Source: Clostridium_AB sp036639235 (lineage in GTDB: Bacteria; Bacillota; Clostridia; Clostridiales; Caloramatoraceae). From it: a stretch of 64,000 nucleotides of DNA. Made by a program: the position numbers and the translations under genes. The notes under the pieces were generated by a model. The model searched no databases and was not told the origin of the DNA. It saw only the letters and a program-made list of their open reading frames with translations. The stretch is from contig NZ_JAVWJB010000003.1 of assembly GCF_036639235.1 (NCBI RefSeq), positions 38,248 to 102,247 of the forward strand, given 5' to 3'. Positions 32,469 through 41,666 of the stretch are shown piece after piece; within the stretch, counting starts at the first letter, position 1, and every line of letters starts with the position of its first letter.

Positions 32469-33701
32469 TTAGAATGTAAATTCACCATTTTCAAATATTA
32501 GTATGTTTTTGTTGTCTTTAGTTGTTGCAGTAATGTTAAGGTCATTTGAGCCTACCATAAAGTCAACATGTGTAATTGAAACATTTCCACCCTTAGCTAG
32601 AAGCTCATCATCACTTAGGTTATCTCCATTTACTATGTTAGTAGTATAGCAGCTACCTAGTGCAAAGTGGCAAGATGCATTTTCATCAAATAGTGTTGAG
32701 TAGAATATCTTACCTGTTTGGTTAATTGGTGATGAGAATGGTACAAGTGCAACTTCACCAAGGTATGCAGCACCTTCATCTGTTTCAAGTAATCCCTTAA
32801 GCGATTCTTCACCTGTTTTTGCTGAATATGAAACAACCTTGCCATCCTTAAATTCTAGTGTAAAGTCTTCTATTAAGCTACCTCTATAGTTAAGAGGCAT
32901 AGTGCTCTTAAGTGTTCCGTTAACGCTATTACGTTTTGGCATAGTAAACACTTCTTCAGTTGGCATATTAGCAACAAAGTAAATACCATTTTGGCTATTT
33001 TCTCCCCCACCTTGCCATAGTGCACCCTCAGGTAAATCAAGGGTAATATCCATAGTTGATGACTTATAGTGTAGAGTTTTAATATCTAGACTATTTAGGT
33101 GTTTAACCCTATTTTCTAATTTATTAAGATGTTCATTCCAAGCAGCAACAGGATCTTCAAGATCTGTTCTAGTTGCACTAAATATTAAGTCATATAGTGA
33201 TGAAAGTGCAGCACTATCATCAAGGGTTGGGAACATTTTGTTTGCCCATTTAAGTGATGGAACCTGTGCAACGCACCATGTAGCCTTAGAAGCTGAAACA
33301 TGGTCATGATGATTTTTAAGCTTAAGACCAGCTGCCTTAGATGCTCTAGCAACCTTAGTTGAATCAATTCCCTTAAGTAGATCTGGGTCAACACCCTTAA
33401 CACTTAGGTATGCAGCGTTTTCCATATCTGAAGTTTCATACATTGCCTTCATAAATTCAGGATAATAGTCAAAGTACTCATCTTTACAAGTTTCGTAGTA
33501 AAGTCTTGTAGCCTCATCACATTGCCAGTTTATATGTACATGTTTTGCACCTACTTCATATGCATTTGATAGAAGCTTAAGTGCAAAATCCTTGTTTTCA
33601 ATTGAACATGATATTATAAGAAGCTGTCCTTCCTGGACATTTATACCTTTTTGTATAATTAGTTTTGCATAGTTATTAAGTTTATTTTCGAATGTTAGCA
33701 T
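32469..33701 (-). CDS. M29-family aminopeptidase
   Basis: A 410-residue cytoplasmic metallo-aminopeptidase of the thermophilic aminopeptidase (AmpS/PepS) family, which removes N-terminal residues from peptides using two metal ions. The GEVALVPFSSPI, FDENASCHFALG and SITHVDFMVGS segments in the C-terminal third contain the conserved Glu, His and Asp metal ligands and are intact. GGAGG precedes the ATG. The start overlaps the end of the upstream DUF1461 gene by 20 bases, so the two are coupled in one transcript. Confidence 0.92.
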   Translation of the reverse strand: MLTFENKLNNYAKLIIQKGINVQEGQLLIISCSIENKDFALKLLSNAYEVGAKHVHINWQCDEATRLYYETCKDEYFDYYPEFMKAMYETSDMENAAYLSVKGVDPDLLKGIDSTKVARASKAAGLKLKNHHDHVSASKATWCVAQVPSLKWANKMFPTLDDSAALSSLYDLIFSATRTDLEDPVAAWNEHLNKLENRVKHLNSLDIKTLHYKSSTMDITLDLPEGALWQGGGENSQNGIYFVANMPTEEVFTMPKRNSVNGTLKSTMPLNYRGSLIEDFTLEFKDGKVVSYSAKTGEESLKGLLETDEGAAYLGEVALVPFSSPINQTGKIFYSTLFDENASCHFALGSCYTTNIVNGDNLSDDELLAKGGNVSITHVDFMVGSNDLNITATTKDNKNILIFENGEFTF

Positions 33702-34368
33702 AGTTATCCTCCTTTAGTTTCTTATTAAATAAGTATAGCATTATAAATAAGGCTATTGTAAGTGTTATTGATATGGTTATAAAAAGAACAAATATATTAA
33801 TAGTATGTGAAAGGAAAAAGCTTTCAGGCATAATGTTAATAATTATACTTGTATTAGGGTTTAGTAGCCAATAGTCATTGGTAAAAAGTAGTTCATGGAA
33901 AACTATAAAGCTTTCGCTAAAGTTAAGGGCGCATAAAATTAAAAACCCTATAATTCCCATACTAAATATATAATAGGACTTAATAATGCTTAAAATGTAT
34001 TCTCTTCCTCTAAGATAGGTTTTATGTAGCATATAAAGTGAAAGTCCTAAAATAACTATTCCTACTACAAAAGCTATTTTACCAATATTAAATAGGTGTA
34101 AAACATCCTTCATATGGATTATTTCTTTCCTTTCAAAATAACCATTTCTATTTAGATTATCACTACTGCCCTTAAGATATTCAATAACCTCATCTGCAAT
34201 AATTTCTGGATTAATGTTTCTTTCAATAACCATTTGGTTTTGGTAGGTGTTATTTATATGAAACTGTTTAATATAAAAGTCTTTATCGTAGGTAGAAATA
34301 AATAGGGATCCAAGTAATATTACTAAAAAACTTGAAACTGATATTAGGGTTAAATAAAAATATTTCAT
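33682..34368 (-). CDS. DUF1461/TIGR01906 family membrane protein
   Basis: A 228-residue membrane protein with one N-terminal helix, an extracytoplasmic stretch of about 75 residues containing NPEIIADEVIEYLKG and FERKEIIHMKDV, then three or four helices. This order, and the FHELLFTNDYWLLNPNTS segment, identify the family that includes Lit-like lipoprotein-modifying proteins in some annotations; whether this member modifies lipoproteins is not known to me. GGAGGACAG precedes the ATG. It overlaps the aminopeptidase gene by 20 bases. Confidence 0.82.
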   Translation of the reverse strand: MKYFYLTLISVSSFLVILLGSLFISTYDKDFYIKQFHINNTYQNQMVIERNINPEIIADEVIEYLKGSSDNLNRNGYFERKEIIHMKDVLHLFNIGKIAFVVGIVILGLSLYMLHKTYLRGREYILSIIKSYYIFSMGIIGFLILCALNFSESFIVFHELLFTNDYWLLNPNTSIIINIMPESFFLSHTINIFVLFITISITLTIALFIMLYLFNKKLKEDNYANIRK

Positions 34369-34489
34369 AACTGTCCTCCATAAATATGTATAGACCTATT
34401 ATAGAGGAGAGTATGAAAAATATAAAGAATATAAGAAAATAAATCAAAAATAGGATATAATATCAATATAAACAGTAAGGAGAGATTAA

Positions 34490-36280
34490 ATGATTAATAT
34501 AGAAAGTATTAATACCAAAATAGAGGCTTTAAATAGAGAATTAAGTAGCAACGGGAAAAAGTTTAATACTATTAGTTATATGAGGCTTTTATCAATAGCT
34601 CTAGTTATATTTTTATGTATAAGGTTTATTGGAGAGGGAATTAATTTTATAGAAGGAAGTTTAATTATTTTAAGTATTTTAGTGTTTTCCTATTTTGTAT
34701 GGCAACATATGAAGCTTAAGAAAATAGAAAAAAGAATAATTTCCCTTAAAAATGTTTACCAAAGATATATAGATAGAATAAATGGAAACTGGAAGAAATT
34801 TAAGGATATTGGGGAAGAATTCATAGACCTTGAGCATAAGTATTCAAGCGATTTAGATATTTTCTCTAAAGGGTCATTATTTCAGTTAATTAACTGTACT
34901 AATACACATGAGGGTAGAAGACTTCTTAGTGAATCATTGCTTCTTAAGGGGGATGTTAAGAATATTAAATCTAAGCAGCAGGGTGTAGAAGAGCTTTCAG
35001 ATAAGTTAGATTTTGTTTGTAAGCTAGAGGGTCTTGCAGCTCTTAACTGTAGCAGTAGTAATAATTCAAGTGATCTAGTTAAGTTTTTAGATAATACAGA
35101 TTCAAAGAAGGTAGGCAGATTATTTAAGGGTATAGTGTTTATGCTTCCTATAGTTCTTATTACACTTATATTCCTATCATACTTAACACTTAATAAGGTG
35201 TTTTTAAATGCTACATATGTAGTGATTATTATTAATATTGTTTTAACAGGTTATATTTTCTTAAAGGGATATAGTGGATTCACAAGTGTTACACCCTTTA
35301 AGAGAGAGTTTAAGTCTTATGTTGAGATATTCTCACTTATAGAAAATGAGGAATTTAAAAGTGAATATATTAATCAAATTAAAGAAACTTTAACCAAAAA
35401 TGAATCAGCAAGTGGTACAATTAAAAAGCTTGAAAAAATAACATCTAATATAGATATGAGATATAATCCAGTAGCATTTTTAATTCTTAATATATTTTTC
35501 CTATGGGACTTTCAGTGTATGTTTTCACTTGAAGACTTTAAGTCTAAGTATGGATGCGATATAAAGGATTATATTAATGCAGTTGGAAAGTTTGAAGAGG
35601 CAATAAGTCTTTCAACTATTAAGAATGTATGTAAAATAACTACGGTTCCTAGTATAATAGAAGATAGAGTATGTGTTCAGGGGGAAGATGTTGGTCATCC
35701 TTTAATAGATAATAATATAAGGGTTACCAATAATGCACATATAGACGGAAAGATACTTGTAATTACAGGGTCTAATATGTCAGGTAAAACAACATACCTT
35801 AGAACCCTTGGAATTAACCTGATTCTTGCATATACAGGGGCTAGGGTCGTAGCATCAAAATTCAAGTGTAGTCACATGGATGTTGTAACTTCTATGAGAA
35901 TATCAGATAATCTAGAAATGGGTATATCAACCTTCTATGCAGAACTTCTAAAGATTAAGAAGATAATCGATGCGTCTAAGGAAAATAAGCCTATGATATT
36001 CTTAATAGATGAGATATTTAGGGGAACAAATTCCCAGGATAGAATAGTAGGAGCTATTAATGTGGTTAACAATCTTTCAAAGCCTAATATTATAGGTGGA
36101 ATATCAACACATGATTTTGAATTGTGTGATATAGACAACAAAAAGATTGCTAATTATCACTTTGAAGAGCACTACAAAGAGGGCAAGATATTATTTGACT
36201 ACAAGATAAAAGAGGGGATTAGTACAACCAAAAACGCTAGATTCTTAATGAGGATGGTTGGAATAGACATAAAAGAATAA
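34490..36280 (+). CDS. Membrane-anchored MutS-family ATPase
   Basis: A 596-residue protein related to the core and ATPase domains of MutS, but without the mismatch-binding N-terminal domains. Two hydrophobic segment pairs (about 30-70 and 215-260) suggest membrane attachment, which is unlike true MutS. The C-terminal ATPase has Walker A GSNMSGKTT (about 427-435), the signature STFYAELLK and Walker B FLIDEIFRGTN. Such MutS-like proteins are widespread in Firmicutes; their role is not established and need not be mismatch repair. AAGGAGAG precedes the ATG; 20 bases separate it from the VanY-type gene. Confidence 0.85.
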   Translation: MINIESINTKIEALNRELSSNGKKFNTISYMRLLSIALVIFLCIRFIGEGINFIEGSLIILSILVFSYFVWQHMKLKKIEKRIISLKNVYQRYIDRINGNWKKFKDIGEEFIDLEHKYSSDLDIFSKGSLFQLINCTNTHEGRRLLSESLLLKGDVKNIKSKQQGVEELSDKLDFVCKLEGLAALNCSSSNNSSDLVKFLDNTDSKKVGRLFKGIVFMLPIVLITLIFLSYLTLNKVFLNATYVVIIINIVLTGYIFLKGYSGFTSVTPFKREFKSYVEIFSLIENEEFKSEYINQIKETLTKNESASGTIKKLEKITSNIDMRYNPVAFLILNIFFLWDFQCMFSLEDFKSKYGCDIKDYINAVGKFEEAISLSTIKNVCKITTVPSIIEDRVCVQGEDVGHPLIDNNIRVTNNAHIDGKILVITGSNMSGKTTYLRTLGINLILAYTGARVVASKFKCSHMDVVTSMRISDNLEMGISTFYAELLKIKKIIDASKENKPMIFLIDEIFRGTNSQDRIVGAINVVNNLSKPNIIGGISTHDFELCDIDNKKIANYHFEEHYKEGKILFDYKIKEGISTTKNARFLMRMVGIDIKE

Positions 36281-36300
36281 GATACAATTACGGGGTTAAA

Positions 36301-37140
36301 ATGAAAAAAACGAATGAGAAGCAGAGGAAAATTCAAAGCCTATGCCTTGCTATGGCTATTATGCTTACAGCAAATCTTATATATGGTGATGTATTTAAGG
36401 GTAAATCAACTGAGGTTTATAGCGGAAATAGTGATGTTTTAGGTGGCAAAAACATAAATAATATAGACAATACTAAGCCTTCAAAGGAACTCGAGAAGGC
36501 TCAGCCTATTCAAGAAGAAAAGTCATCTGTTAGTGATGAGGATAAAATACGTAGACTTATTAAAGATGATAAAGATAATATTCTAAGACTTGTTAACGAA
36601 GATAATAAGGTAGATGATAAGGATCTTAGAAACAGTCTAGTAGTACCAAATGTTAGCCTTGTTGATACGGGCAAAAATGAGAAGAACCTACTAAGAAAAG
36701 AAGCGGCTAGTGCATTAGAGAATATGTTATTAGATGCTAAAAATAATAAGCTAACAATATATCTAAGTAGCGGGTATAGGTCAAAGGAAAGACAAATTCA
36801 GGTGTATAATGCTAAGGTATATAACTCTGGTAACAAGGAGCAGGCATTTGTTGCAAAACCAGGACATAGTGAGCATCAAACAGGACTTGCAGTTGACCTT
36901 ACAAGCAAAAGTGTTAAGTTTAAGCTAATACAGGATTTTCAATATACTGCTGAGGGTAAGTGGTTATATGAAAATGCACATAAGTATGGCTTCATATTAA
37001 GATATCCAAAGAATAAGAAGGATGAAACAGGATATGCCTTTGAACCTTGGCATTTTAGATATGTAGGGGTAGAGGTTAGTACATATATGAAAAAGCATAA
37101 CTTAACCCTAGAAAAATTATATGAGAAATTAAATTTGTAG
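36301..37140 (+). CDS. D-alanyl-D-alanine carboxypeptidase, VanY/M15B family
   Basis: A zinc carboxypeptidase acting on peptidoglycan stem peptides outside the membrane. The 279 residues start with a single hydrophobic helix (about 12-29, uncleaved anchor or signal), followed by a polar linker (30-120) and the M15B domain: LSSGYRSKERQIQVYN, PGHSEHQTGLAVDL (His and Asp zinc ligands) and EPWHFRYVG (third zinc ligand). All catalytic residues are present. The clostridial gene is most likely housekeeping wall maturation, not vancomycin resistance: no van genes are near. The ribosome site (ACGGGGTTAAA) is modest. Confidence 0.92.
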   Translation: MKKTNEKQRKIQSLCLAMAIMLTANLIYGDVFKGKSTEVYSGNSDVLGGKNINNIDNTKPSKELEKAQPIQEEKSSVSDEDKIRRLIKDDKDNILRLVNEDNKVDDKDLRNSLVVPNVSLVDTGKNEKNLLRKEAASALENMLLDAKNNKLTIYLSSGYRSKERQIQVYNAKVYNSGNKEQAFVAKPGHSEHQTGLAVDLTSKSVKFKLIQDFQYTAEGKWLYENAHKYGFILRYPKNKKDETGYAFEPWHFRYVGVEVSTYMKKHNLTLEKLYEKLNL

Positions 37141-37144
37141 CTTA

Positions 37145-37171
37145 AAACTGTAGGAAACTACAGTTTTTTTT
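37145..37171 (+). terminator. Terminator/attenuator between the VanY-type gene and cobT
   Basis: Arms AAACTGTAG and CTACAGTTT, GAAA loop, then eight Ts. Only 16 bases separate the T run from the cobT ATG, so there is no space for a cobT promoter after it. Confidence 0.85.
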
Positions 37172-37187
37172 GCTTTGGAGGGATAAT

Positions 37188-38282
37188 ATGTATAAGGAAA
37201 TATTAATGGGGATTAGTAGTGGAAGTAGTGAATATAGATGCAGGAGCCAAGTGAAGTTAGATGGGCTAATTAAACCTTTAAAAAGCCTTGGACATCTTGA
37301 AACTATAGCAAGTAAAATGTGCAGCATACAAAGAACATTAACTCCATCTTGTAATAAGAAGGTAGTAGTTGTTATGGCATCAGATAATGGAGTGCACGAG
37401 GAGGGGGTTGCCTCAGCTCCCCAAAGTGTAACAGCAACGCAAACAATTAACTTTTTAAGAGGAATTTCAGGTATATCGGTCATTGCAAAGTCTAACTCAA
37501 CTGATCTTAAAGTAATAGACGTTGGGGTTAATGCTAATATTAGTTATCCAGGACTTTTGAATAAGAAGGTAAGTTATGGAACGAGAAATAGTGCCAAGGA
37601 ACCTGCTATGACTGAAAAGGAGTGTACTCAGGCTATAGAGGTAGGAATTGATGCTGTAGGGCAGCTAAAGGAAGAAGGGTATGATATTATAGGAACCGGT
37701 GAAATGGGAATAGGTAATACAACAACAAGTTCATCACTACTAATAATGTTAACAGGGTGCTCAACTGAAGAGGCTGTTGGGAGAGGTGCAGGTCTTACAG
37801 ATGAACAGTTTAATCTTAAGAAGGAAGTAATAGAAAAAATAATTAATCTTCATAAACCGTATAATATTACAGGCTTTGAAGCACTAAGAAGGGTTGGAGG
37901 ATTTGATATTGCAGCACTTGTTGGAATGTATCTAGGAGCAGCATATTATAAAATGCCTATTGTTATAGATGGATTTATATCTATTGTAGCAGCTCTATGC
38001 GCATATAGGATTAACCCTTTATGTAAAGACTATATGTTTGCCTCACATATATCAGTTGAGAGGGGGTATAATATAGCTATTAGAGAACTTGATTTAAGGC
38101 CAATGATTAACCTTGATATGAGACTCGGTGAGGGAACAGGATGTCCTATAGCATTTAATATAATAAGTACAGCATGTGATATTATTAATAATATGGGGAC
38201 ATTTGAAGATGGAAACGTAGACCTTTTAGATTATAAGGACCACTGGAGGGATGAAGATGATACTTGTAACAGGAGGGGCTAG
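37188..38282 (+). CDS. cobT: Nicotinate-nucleotide:dimethylbenzimidazole phosphoribosyltransferase
   Basis: CobT makes alpha-ribazole phosphate, the lower nucleotide loop of cobalamin. The 364 residues show DNGVHEEGVASAPQSVTATQ (substrate loop), GTGEMGIGNTTTSSSLL and the C-terminal RLGEGTGCPIAF with the catalytic glutamate. I chose the ATG at 37188 behind TTTGGAGGG; a TTG at 37170 lies in the terminator. It is the first of four overlapping genes, cobT-cobU-cobS-cobC, that together attach the lower ligand. Which promoter serves it is unclear: a terminator stands directly in front. Confidence 0.95.
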   Translation: MYKEILMGISSGSSEYRCRSQVKLDGLIKPLKSLGHLETIASKMCSIQRTLTPSCNKKVVVVMASDNGVHEEGVASAPQSVTATQTINFLRGISGISVIAKSNSTDLKVIDVGVNANISYPGLLNKKVSYGTRNSAKEPAMTEKECTQAIEVGIDAVGQLKEEGYDIIGTGEMGIGNTTTSSSLLIMLTGCSTEEAVGRGAGLTDEQFNLKKEVIEKIINLHKPYNITGFEALRRVGGFDIAALVGMYLGAAYYKMPIVIDGFISIVAALCAYRINPLCKDYMFASHISVERGYNIAIRELDLRPMINLDMRLGEGTGCPIAFNIISTACDIINNMGTFEDGNVDLLDYKDHWRDEDDTCNRRG

Positions 38283-38799
38283 AAGTGGAAAGTCTAGCTA
38301 CGCAGAAAGTATATTAAGTGAACTTGATAACTGTCTATATATAGCAACATCAATTCCCTTTGATGATGAGATGAAGGATAGAGTTGAAAAACATAGGGAG
38401 CAAAGGCCAAAGTCCTGGGATACTCTAGAATCTTATAAGGATTTTGATAGGAGTTTGAATAATATTATTAATAACTATGATGGGGTTATTATTGATTGCA
38501 TAACTATTATGGTATCGAATATACTACTTGATAATTGTGTTAATATGACCCATGAAGAGTTTGTACTTGCTGAGAAGCAGGCTATAGAAGAAGTTAATAA
38601 GCTACTTGATAAGTTAAGTAGCTATAATGGAATAGCTGTAATTGTAACTAATGAAGTTGGATTTGGAGTTGTACCTGAAAGTAAGCTTGGAAGATATTTT
38701 AGGGACATAGCAGGTAGGATTAATCAGATGATAGCAAAAAGATCAGATGAGGTTTATCTTGTAGTATCATCAATTCCTATGTGCATTAAAAAGGTGTAG
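38257..38799 (+). CDS. cobU: Adenosylcobinamide kinase/guanylyltransferase
   Basis: CobU phosphorylates adenosylcobinamide and converts it to the GDP derivative. The 180 residues begin MILVTGGARSGKSSYAE with the P-loop, include the family segment HREQRPKSWDTLES (with the histidine guanylylated in characterised enzymes), and end NEVGFGVVPESKLGRYFRD, a strong family motif. The ATG at 38257 is six bases after GGAGGG; the ATG at 38251 is too close to that site to use it. It overlaps cobT by 26 bases and is followed one base later by cobS. Confidence 0.95.
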   Translation: MILVTGGARSGKSSYAESILSELDNCLYIATSIPFDDEMKDRVEKHREQRPKSWDTLESYKDFDRSLNNIINNYDGVIIDCITIMVSNILLDNCVNMTHEEFVLAEKQAIEEVNKLLDKLSSYNGIAVIVTNEVGFGVVPESKLGRYFRDIAGRINQMIAKRSDEVYLVVSSIPMCIKKV

Positions 38800-38800
38800 T

Positions 38801-39568
38801 ATGGATAGGTTTTTATTAATAGTTCAGTTTATGACAAGGATACCAATTAAAAAGTCCTTTGATGTAACAGTAGATGATTTTAGAATGGGAGTAAGATATT
38901 TTCCTATAATAGGTTTGATTGTAGGTGTAATAACAGGATTTTTTGTCTATGTTTCTAGTTATGTATTTTCACCTTTTTTAGCTGGATTTATAGGTATGGT
39001 TTCATATGTAATTACTACAGGGGGACTACATTTAGATGGATTCTCAGATACCTGTGATGGAATATTCTCAGGAAGAGAAAAGGATAAAATCCTTACAATT
39101 ATGAGTGACAGTAGACTTGGTACATTTGGAGGAGTAGGACTTATTGTTTTACTACTAGGAAAGATGACTCTTTATACTGAAGCCCTTCTTTCGGGAAGTT
39201 TACGCTATGGAATAGGTATAATTATAGCTTCATCAATTGTAAGTAGAGGTGTAGTTACATTTTATATGTATAACAGAAAATACGCTAAGGAAAACTCAGG
39301 TCTTGGTGATCTTTTTATTGGGAAAATTACTAAGAAGGAACTTATAATTAATCAGGTTATTTTTATATGTTTATCATTAATAATTTGGTGGAAATTTATA
39401 TTTATATATCCTTTAGTAGCTGGGATTATGATATTTATTAGAAATAAAATAGAAAAGTTACTAGGTGGATTAACAGGTGATATTTTAGGGTTTTCAATTG
39501 AATTGTCAGAAGTAATATTCTTAGTATTAGCTATAGGTGGTGTAAGTATATGGAACTTATATTTATAA
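38801..39568 (+). CDS. cobS: Adenosylcobinamide-GDP ribazoletransferase
   Basis: CobS joins adenosylcobinamide-GDP and alpha-ribazole to complete cobalamin, within the membrane. The 255-residue protein has six or so hydrophobic segments and the signature GGLHLDGFSDTCDGIFSGREKDKILTIM-type region (about residues 70-97), whose acidic residues bind Mg2+, plus DSRLGTFGG. The start lies one base after the cobU stop, and the end overlaps cobC by 19 bases. Confidence 0.95.
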   Translation: MDRFLLIVQFMTRIPIKKSFDVTVDDFRMGVRYFPIIGLIVGVITGFFVYVSSYVFSPFLAGFIGMVSYVITTGGLHLDGFSDTCDGIFSGREKDKILTIMSDSRLGTFGGVGLIVLLLGKMTLYTEALLSGSLRYGIGIIIASSIVSRGVVTFYMYNRKYAKENSGLGDLFIGKITKKELIINQVIFICLSLIIWWKFIFIYPLVAGIMIFIRNKIEKLLGGLTGDILGFSIELSEVIFLVLAIGGVSIWNLYL

Positions 39569-40143
39569 GACATGGTGAAACAAATCTTAATAGTATGAGG
39601 GTATATCAGGGACATATTAACGAAAGTCTTAACCTAAGAGGAATTAACCAGATTAGAGAGGTAGCATGTAAGGTTAAGGGATTTGTCCCAAATAAAATAT
39701 ACACATCTCCACTTAACAGGGCATTAGAAACTACAGATATTATTATTAAAGAGTGTGGAATTAATATAACCCCTAAAGTTGATGAAAGAATAAGCGAGAT
39801 AGACTTTGGGCTCTGGGATGGTATTGCCTACAATAAGGTAATGGAAGGTTACGAAAGTGAATATAAAGAATTCTTAAGGGATTATAAAAGCTTTACATTT
39901 CCAGGAGGGGAATCCTTTGAGAATTTTTATAATAGATGTGCTGAGTTTATAGATGAAATAACAAGTACTAAAACAGATGAAACTATTTTTGTTATTGCCC
40001 ATGGTGGAGTTATTAGAGTATTTTTATTATATCTATTGTCTATGAATAAGGATATGTTTTATAGTTTTAGTGTTAAGCAGGGATACTATACAAGATGTTT
40101 TGTATATGATGGAATCAACATGATTGATGAGCTTAATGTTTAA
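39550..40143 (+). CDS. cobC: Alpha-ribazole phosphatase-like histidine phosphatase
   Basis: A 197-residue member of the histidine phosphatase (phosphoglycerate mutase-like) superfamily. FIRHGETNLNSMRVYQGH carries the catalytic histidine at about 8 and the arginine, IYTSPLNRALETT the second arginine, and AHGGVIRVFLLYLL the second histidine. Sequence alone does not separate CobC from other family members, but its place as last gene of cobTUSC, overlapping cobS by 19 bases, makes alpha-ribazole-5'-phosphate dephosphorylation the likely reaction. Confidence 0.88.
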   Translation: MELIFIRHGETNLNSMRVYQGHINESLNLRGINQIREVACKVKGFVPNKIYTSPLNRALETTDIIIKECGINITPKVDERISEIDFGLWDGIAYNKVMEGYESEYKEFLRDYKSFTFPGGESFENFYNRCAEFIDEITSTKTDETIFVIAHGGVIRVFLLYLLSMNKDMFYSFSVKQGYYTRCFVYDGINMIDELNV

Positions 40144-40224
40144 TAATAAATAATTAGAAAAATTGAAATATTTTGAAACTGTGGTAATATTAATATTAAT
40201 GAATAATATTATGGGGGTTACACA

Positions 40225-41604
40225 GTGGATAAATTAAAAAGTTTATTAATGCTTGATGATAAGAAGTTCTATAAGATGCTTGTTTTTCTAGCTATACCTA
40301 TATGTCTTCAAAACCTTATAACATCGTCTGTTAATATGGTTGATACATTAATGGTTGGAAGACTTGGGGAAGTGGAGATCGCAGCTGTTGGGGTATCTAA
40401 TCAGATTTTTTTCTTATTTAACTTTATTTTAATTGGTATTACTGGTGGATGTGGAATTTATATTGCACAGTTTTTTGGTGGGAAAAATATTAAGGGTGTT
40501 AGAAATGCAGTAACACTATCTACTATTTTAGCACTGACTATTGCAGTAATATTTATGGCAGCAGGACTTTTGATTCCTGAGGCTATTATAGGAATATTTA
40601 ATTCAGATAGTGAACTTATAACTAAGGGAAAAGAGTATTTTAGTATAGTTTGTATTGGGTATATTTTTACTGCAATAACAATTAGCTTTTCAACGGCTAG
40701 TAAGAATATAGGCAATACATTAACTCCTATGGTTGTAAGCTTTATTGCACTGATAATTAATTGTACACTTAATTACATACTAATATTTGGGAAATTTGGA
40801 TTTGACCCTCTTGGAATTAAAGGTGCAGCTATTGGTACAGTAATTGCAAGGGCATGTGAAGCGCTAATTTTAGTTTCCTATCTTATTTATAAGAAGAGTG
40901 TTGTTATTCCAAGAAGTGGACAAGTGCTTTCAACAAGCTTTGATTTTAATCGTAGAATACTAAAAACAGTTCTTGATACAACATTAATAGAAATTGCATG
41001 GGCAGCAGGTGTTGTTATGTACTCAGTTGCATATGGGAAAATAGGAACAGAAGCTTTAGCATCTATTCAAATATATACAACAGTTCAAAACTTTTTTCTA
41101 ATTATAGTATATGGCATATCTAATTCTGCAGCTGTTATGATAGCACAGAAAATAGGAGAGAATAAGGAGGAGGTTGCAGCAAGGTATGGTCGTGGGTTTA
41201 CATGGATAGGATTCTTTACTGGAATTATATTATCTATTTTAATGATTGTTTCGTCAAAATTAGTAGTGTCTATGTTTAGTGTATCAGATAAATTATTTAA
41301 TGATACAGTATATCTTTTATGTATAGGAGCCATATCATTTGCAGGATTCGTTGTTAATACTATACTTATTGTAGGTATATTTAGAGGGGGAGGGGATACG
41401 AAGTATCCTTTAGCTATAGAGTCATTTACAATATGGTGTATAGGTGTTCCATTAGCCTTTTTAGGAGCATTATACTTTAAGCTTCCTGTATACCTAGTAG
41501 TTTTACTTGTTGGAATAGAAGAAGCTGTTAAGACTATATTCACAATTAAAAGGCTTAGAAGTGATAAATGGGTTAAAAACGTTGTTAAGGAAGTTTCAAT
41601 TTAA
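40225..41604 (+). CDS. MATE-family efflux transporter
   Basis: A 459-residue protein with twelve hydrophobic segments in two MATE repeats. LAIPICLQNLITSSVNMVDTLMVGRLGE is the classic first-helix signature, and a matching VDTTLIEIAWAAG-type segment opens the second half. MATE proteins export cationic drugs or metabolites by Na+ or H+ exchange; substrate unknown. The GTG start follows GGGGG with an 8-base gap. It is transcribed separately from cobC. Confidence 0.93.
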   Translation: MDKLKSLLMLDDKKFYKMLVFLAIPICLQNLITSSVNMVDTLMVGRLGEVEIAAVGVSNQIFFLFNFILIGITGGCGIYIAQFFGGKNIKGVRNAVTLSTILALTIAVIFMAAGLLIPEAIIGIFNSDSELITKGKEYFSIVCIGYIFTAITISFSTASKNIGNTLTPMVVSFIALIINCTLNYILIFGKFGFDPLGIKGAAIGTVIARACEALILVSYLIYKKSVVIPRSGQVLSTSFDFNRRILKTVLDTTLIEIAWAAGVVMYSVAYGKIGTEALASIQIYTTVQNFFLIIVYGISNSAAVMIAQKIGENKEEVAARYGRGFTWIGFFTGIILSILMIVSSKLVVSMFSVSDKLFNDTVYLLCIGAISFAGFVVNTILIVGIFRGGGDTKYPLAIESFTIWCIGVPLAFLGALYFKLPVYLVVLLVGIEEAVKTIFTIKRLRSDKWVKNVVKEVSI

Positions 41605-41631
41605 AATTTATAATATATATTTGTAAAATAT

Positions 41632-41659
41632 AAAAGCTGAACCAATAGGTCCAGCTTTT
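41632..41659. terminator. Bidirectional terminator
   Basis: Arms AAAAGCTG and CAGCTTTT, extended by ACC/GGT past one mismatch, with T/A-rich flanks; between convergent genes. Confidence 0.8.
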
Positions 41660-41666
41660 GTTGTTT

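Noticed and set aside
36301..37140. Vancomycin resistance (vanY) as a resistance locus
   Set aside because: The protein is VanY-like, but no vanR/S/H/A/X genes are near and such carboxypeptidases are normal wall enzymes in Clostridia.
37170..37187. TTG-started extension of cobT
   Set aside because: It lies in the T run of the terminator and covers the real ribosome site.
41085..41543. 152-codon frame antisense to the MATE gene
   Set aside because: Shadow frame without ribosome site or recognisable domain.
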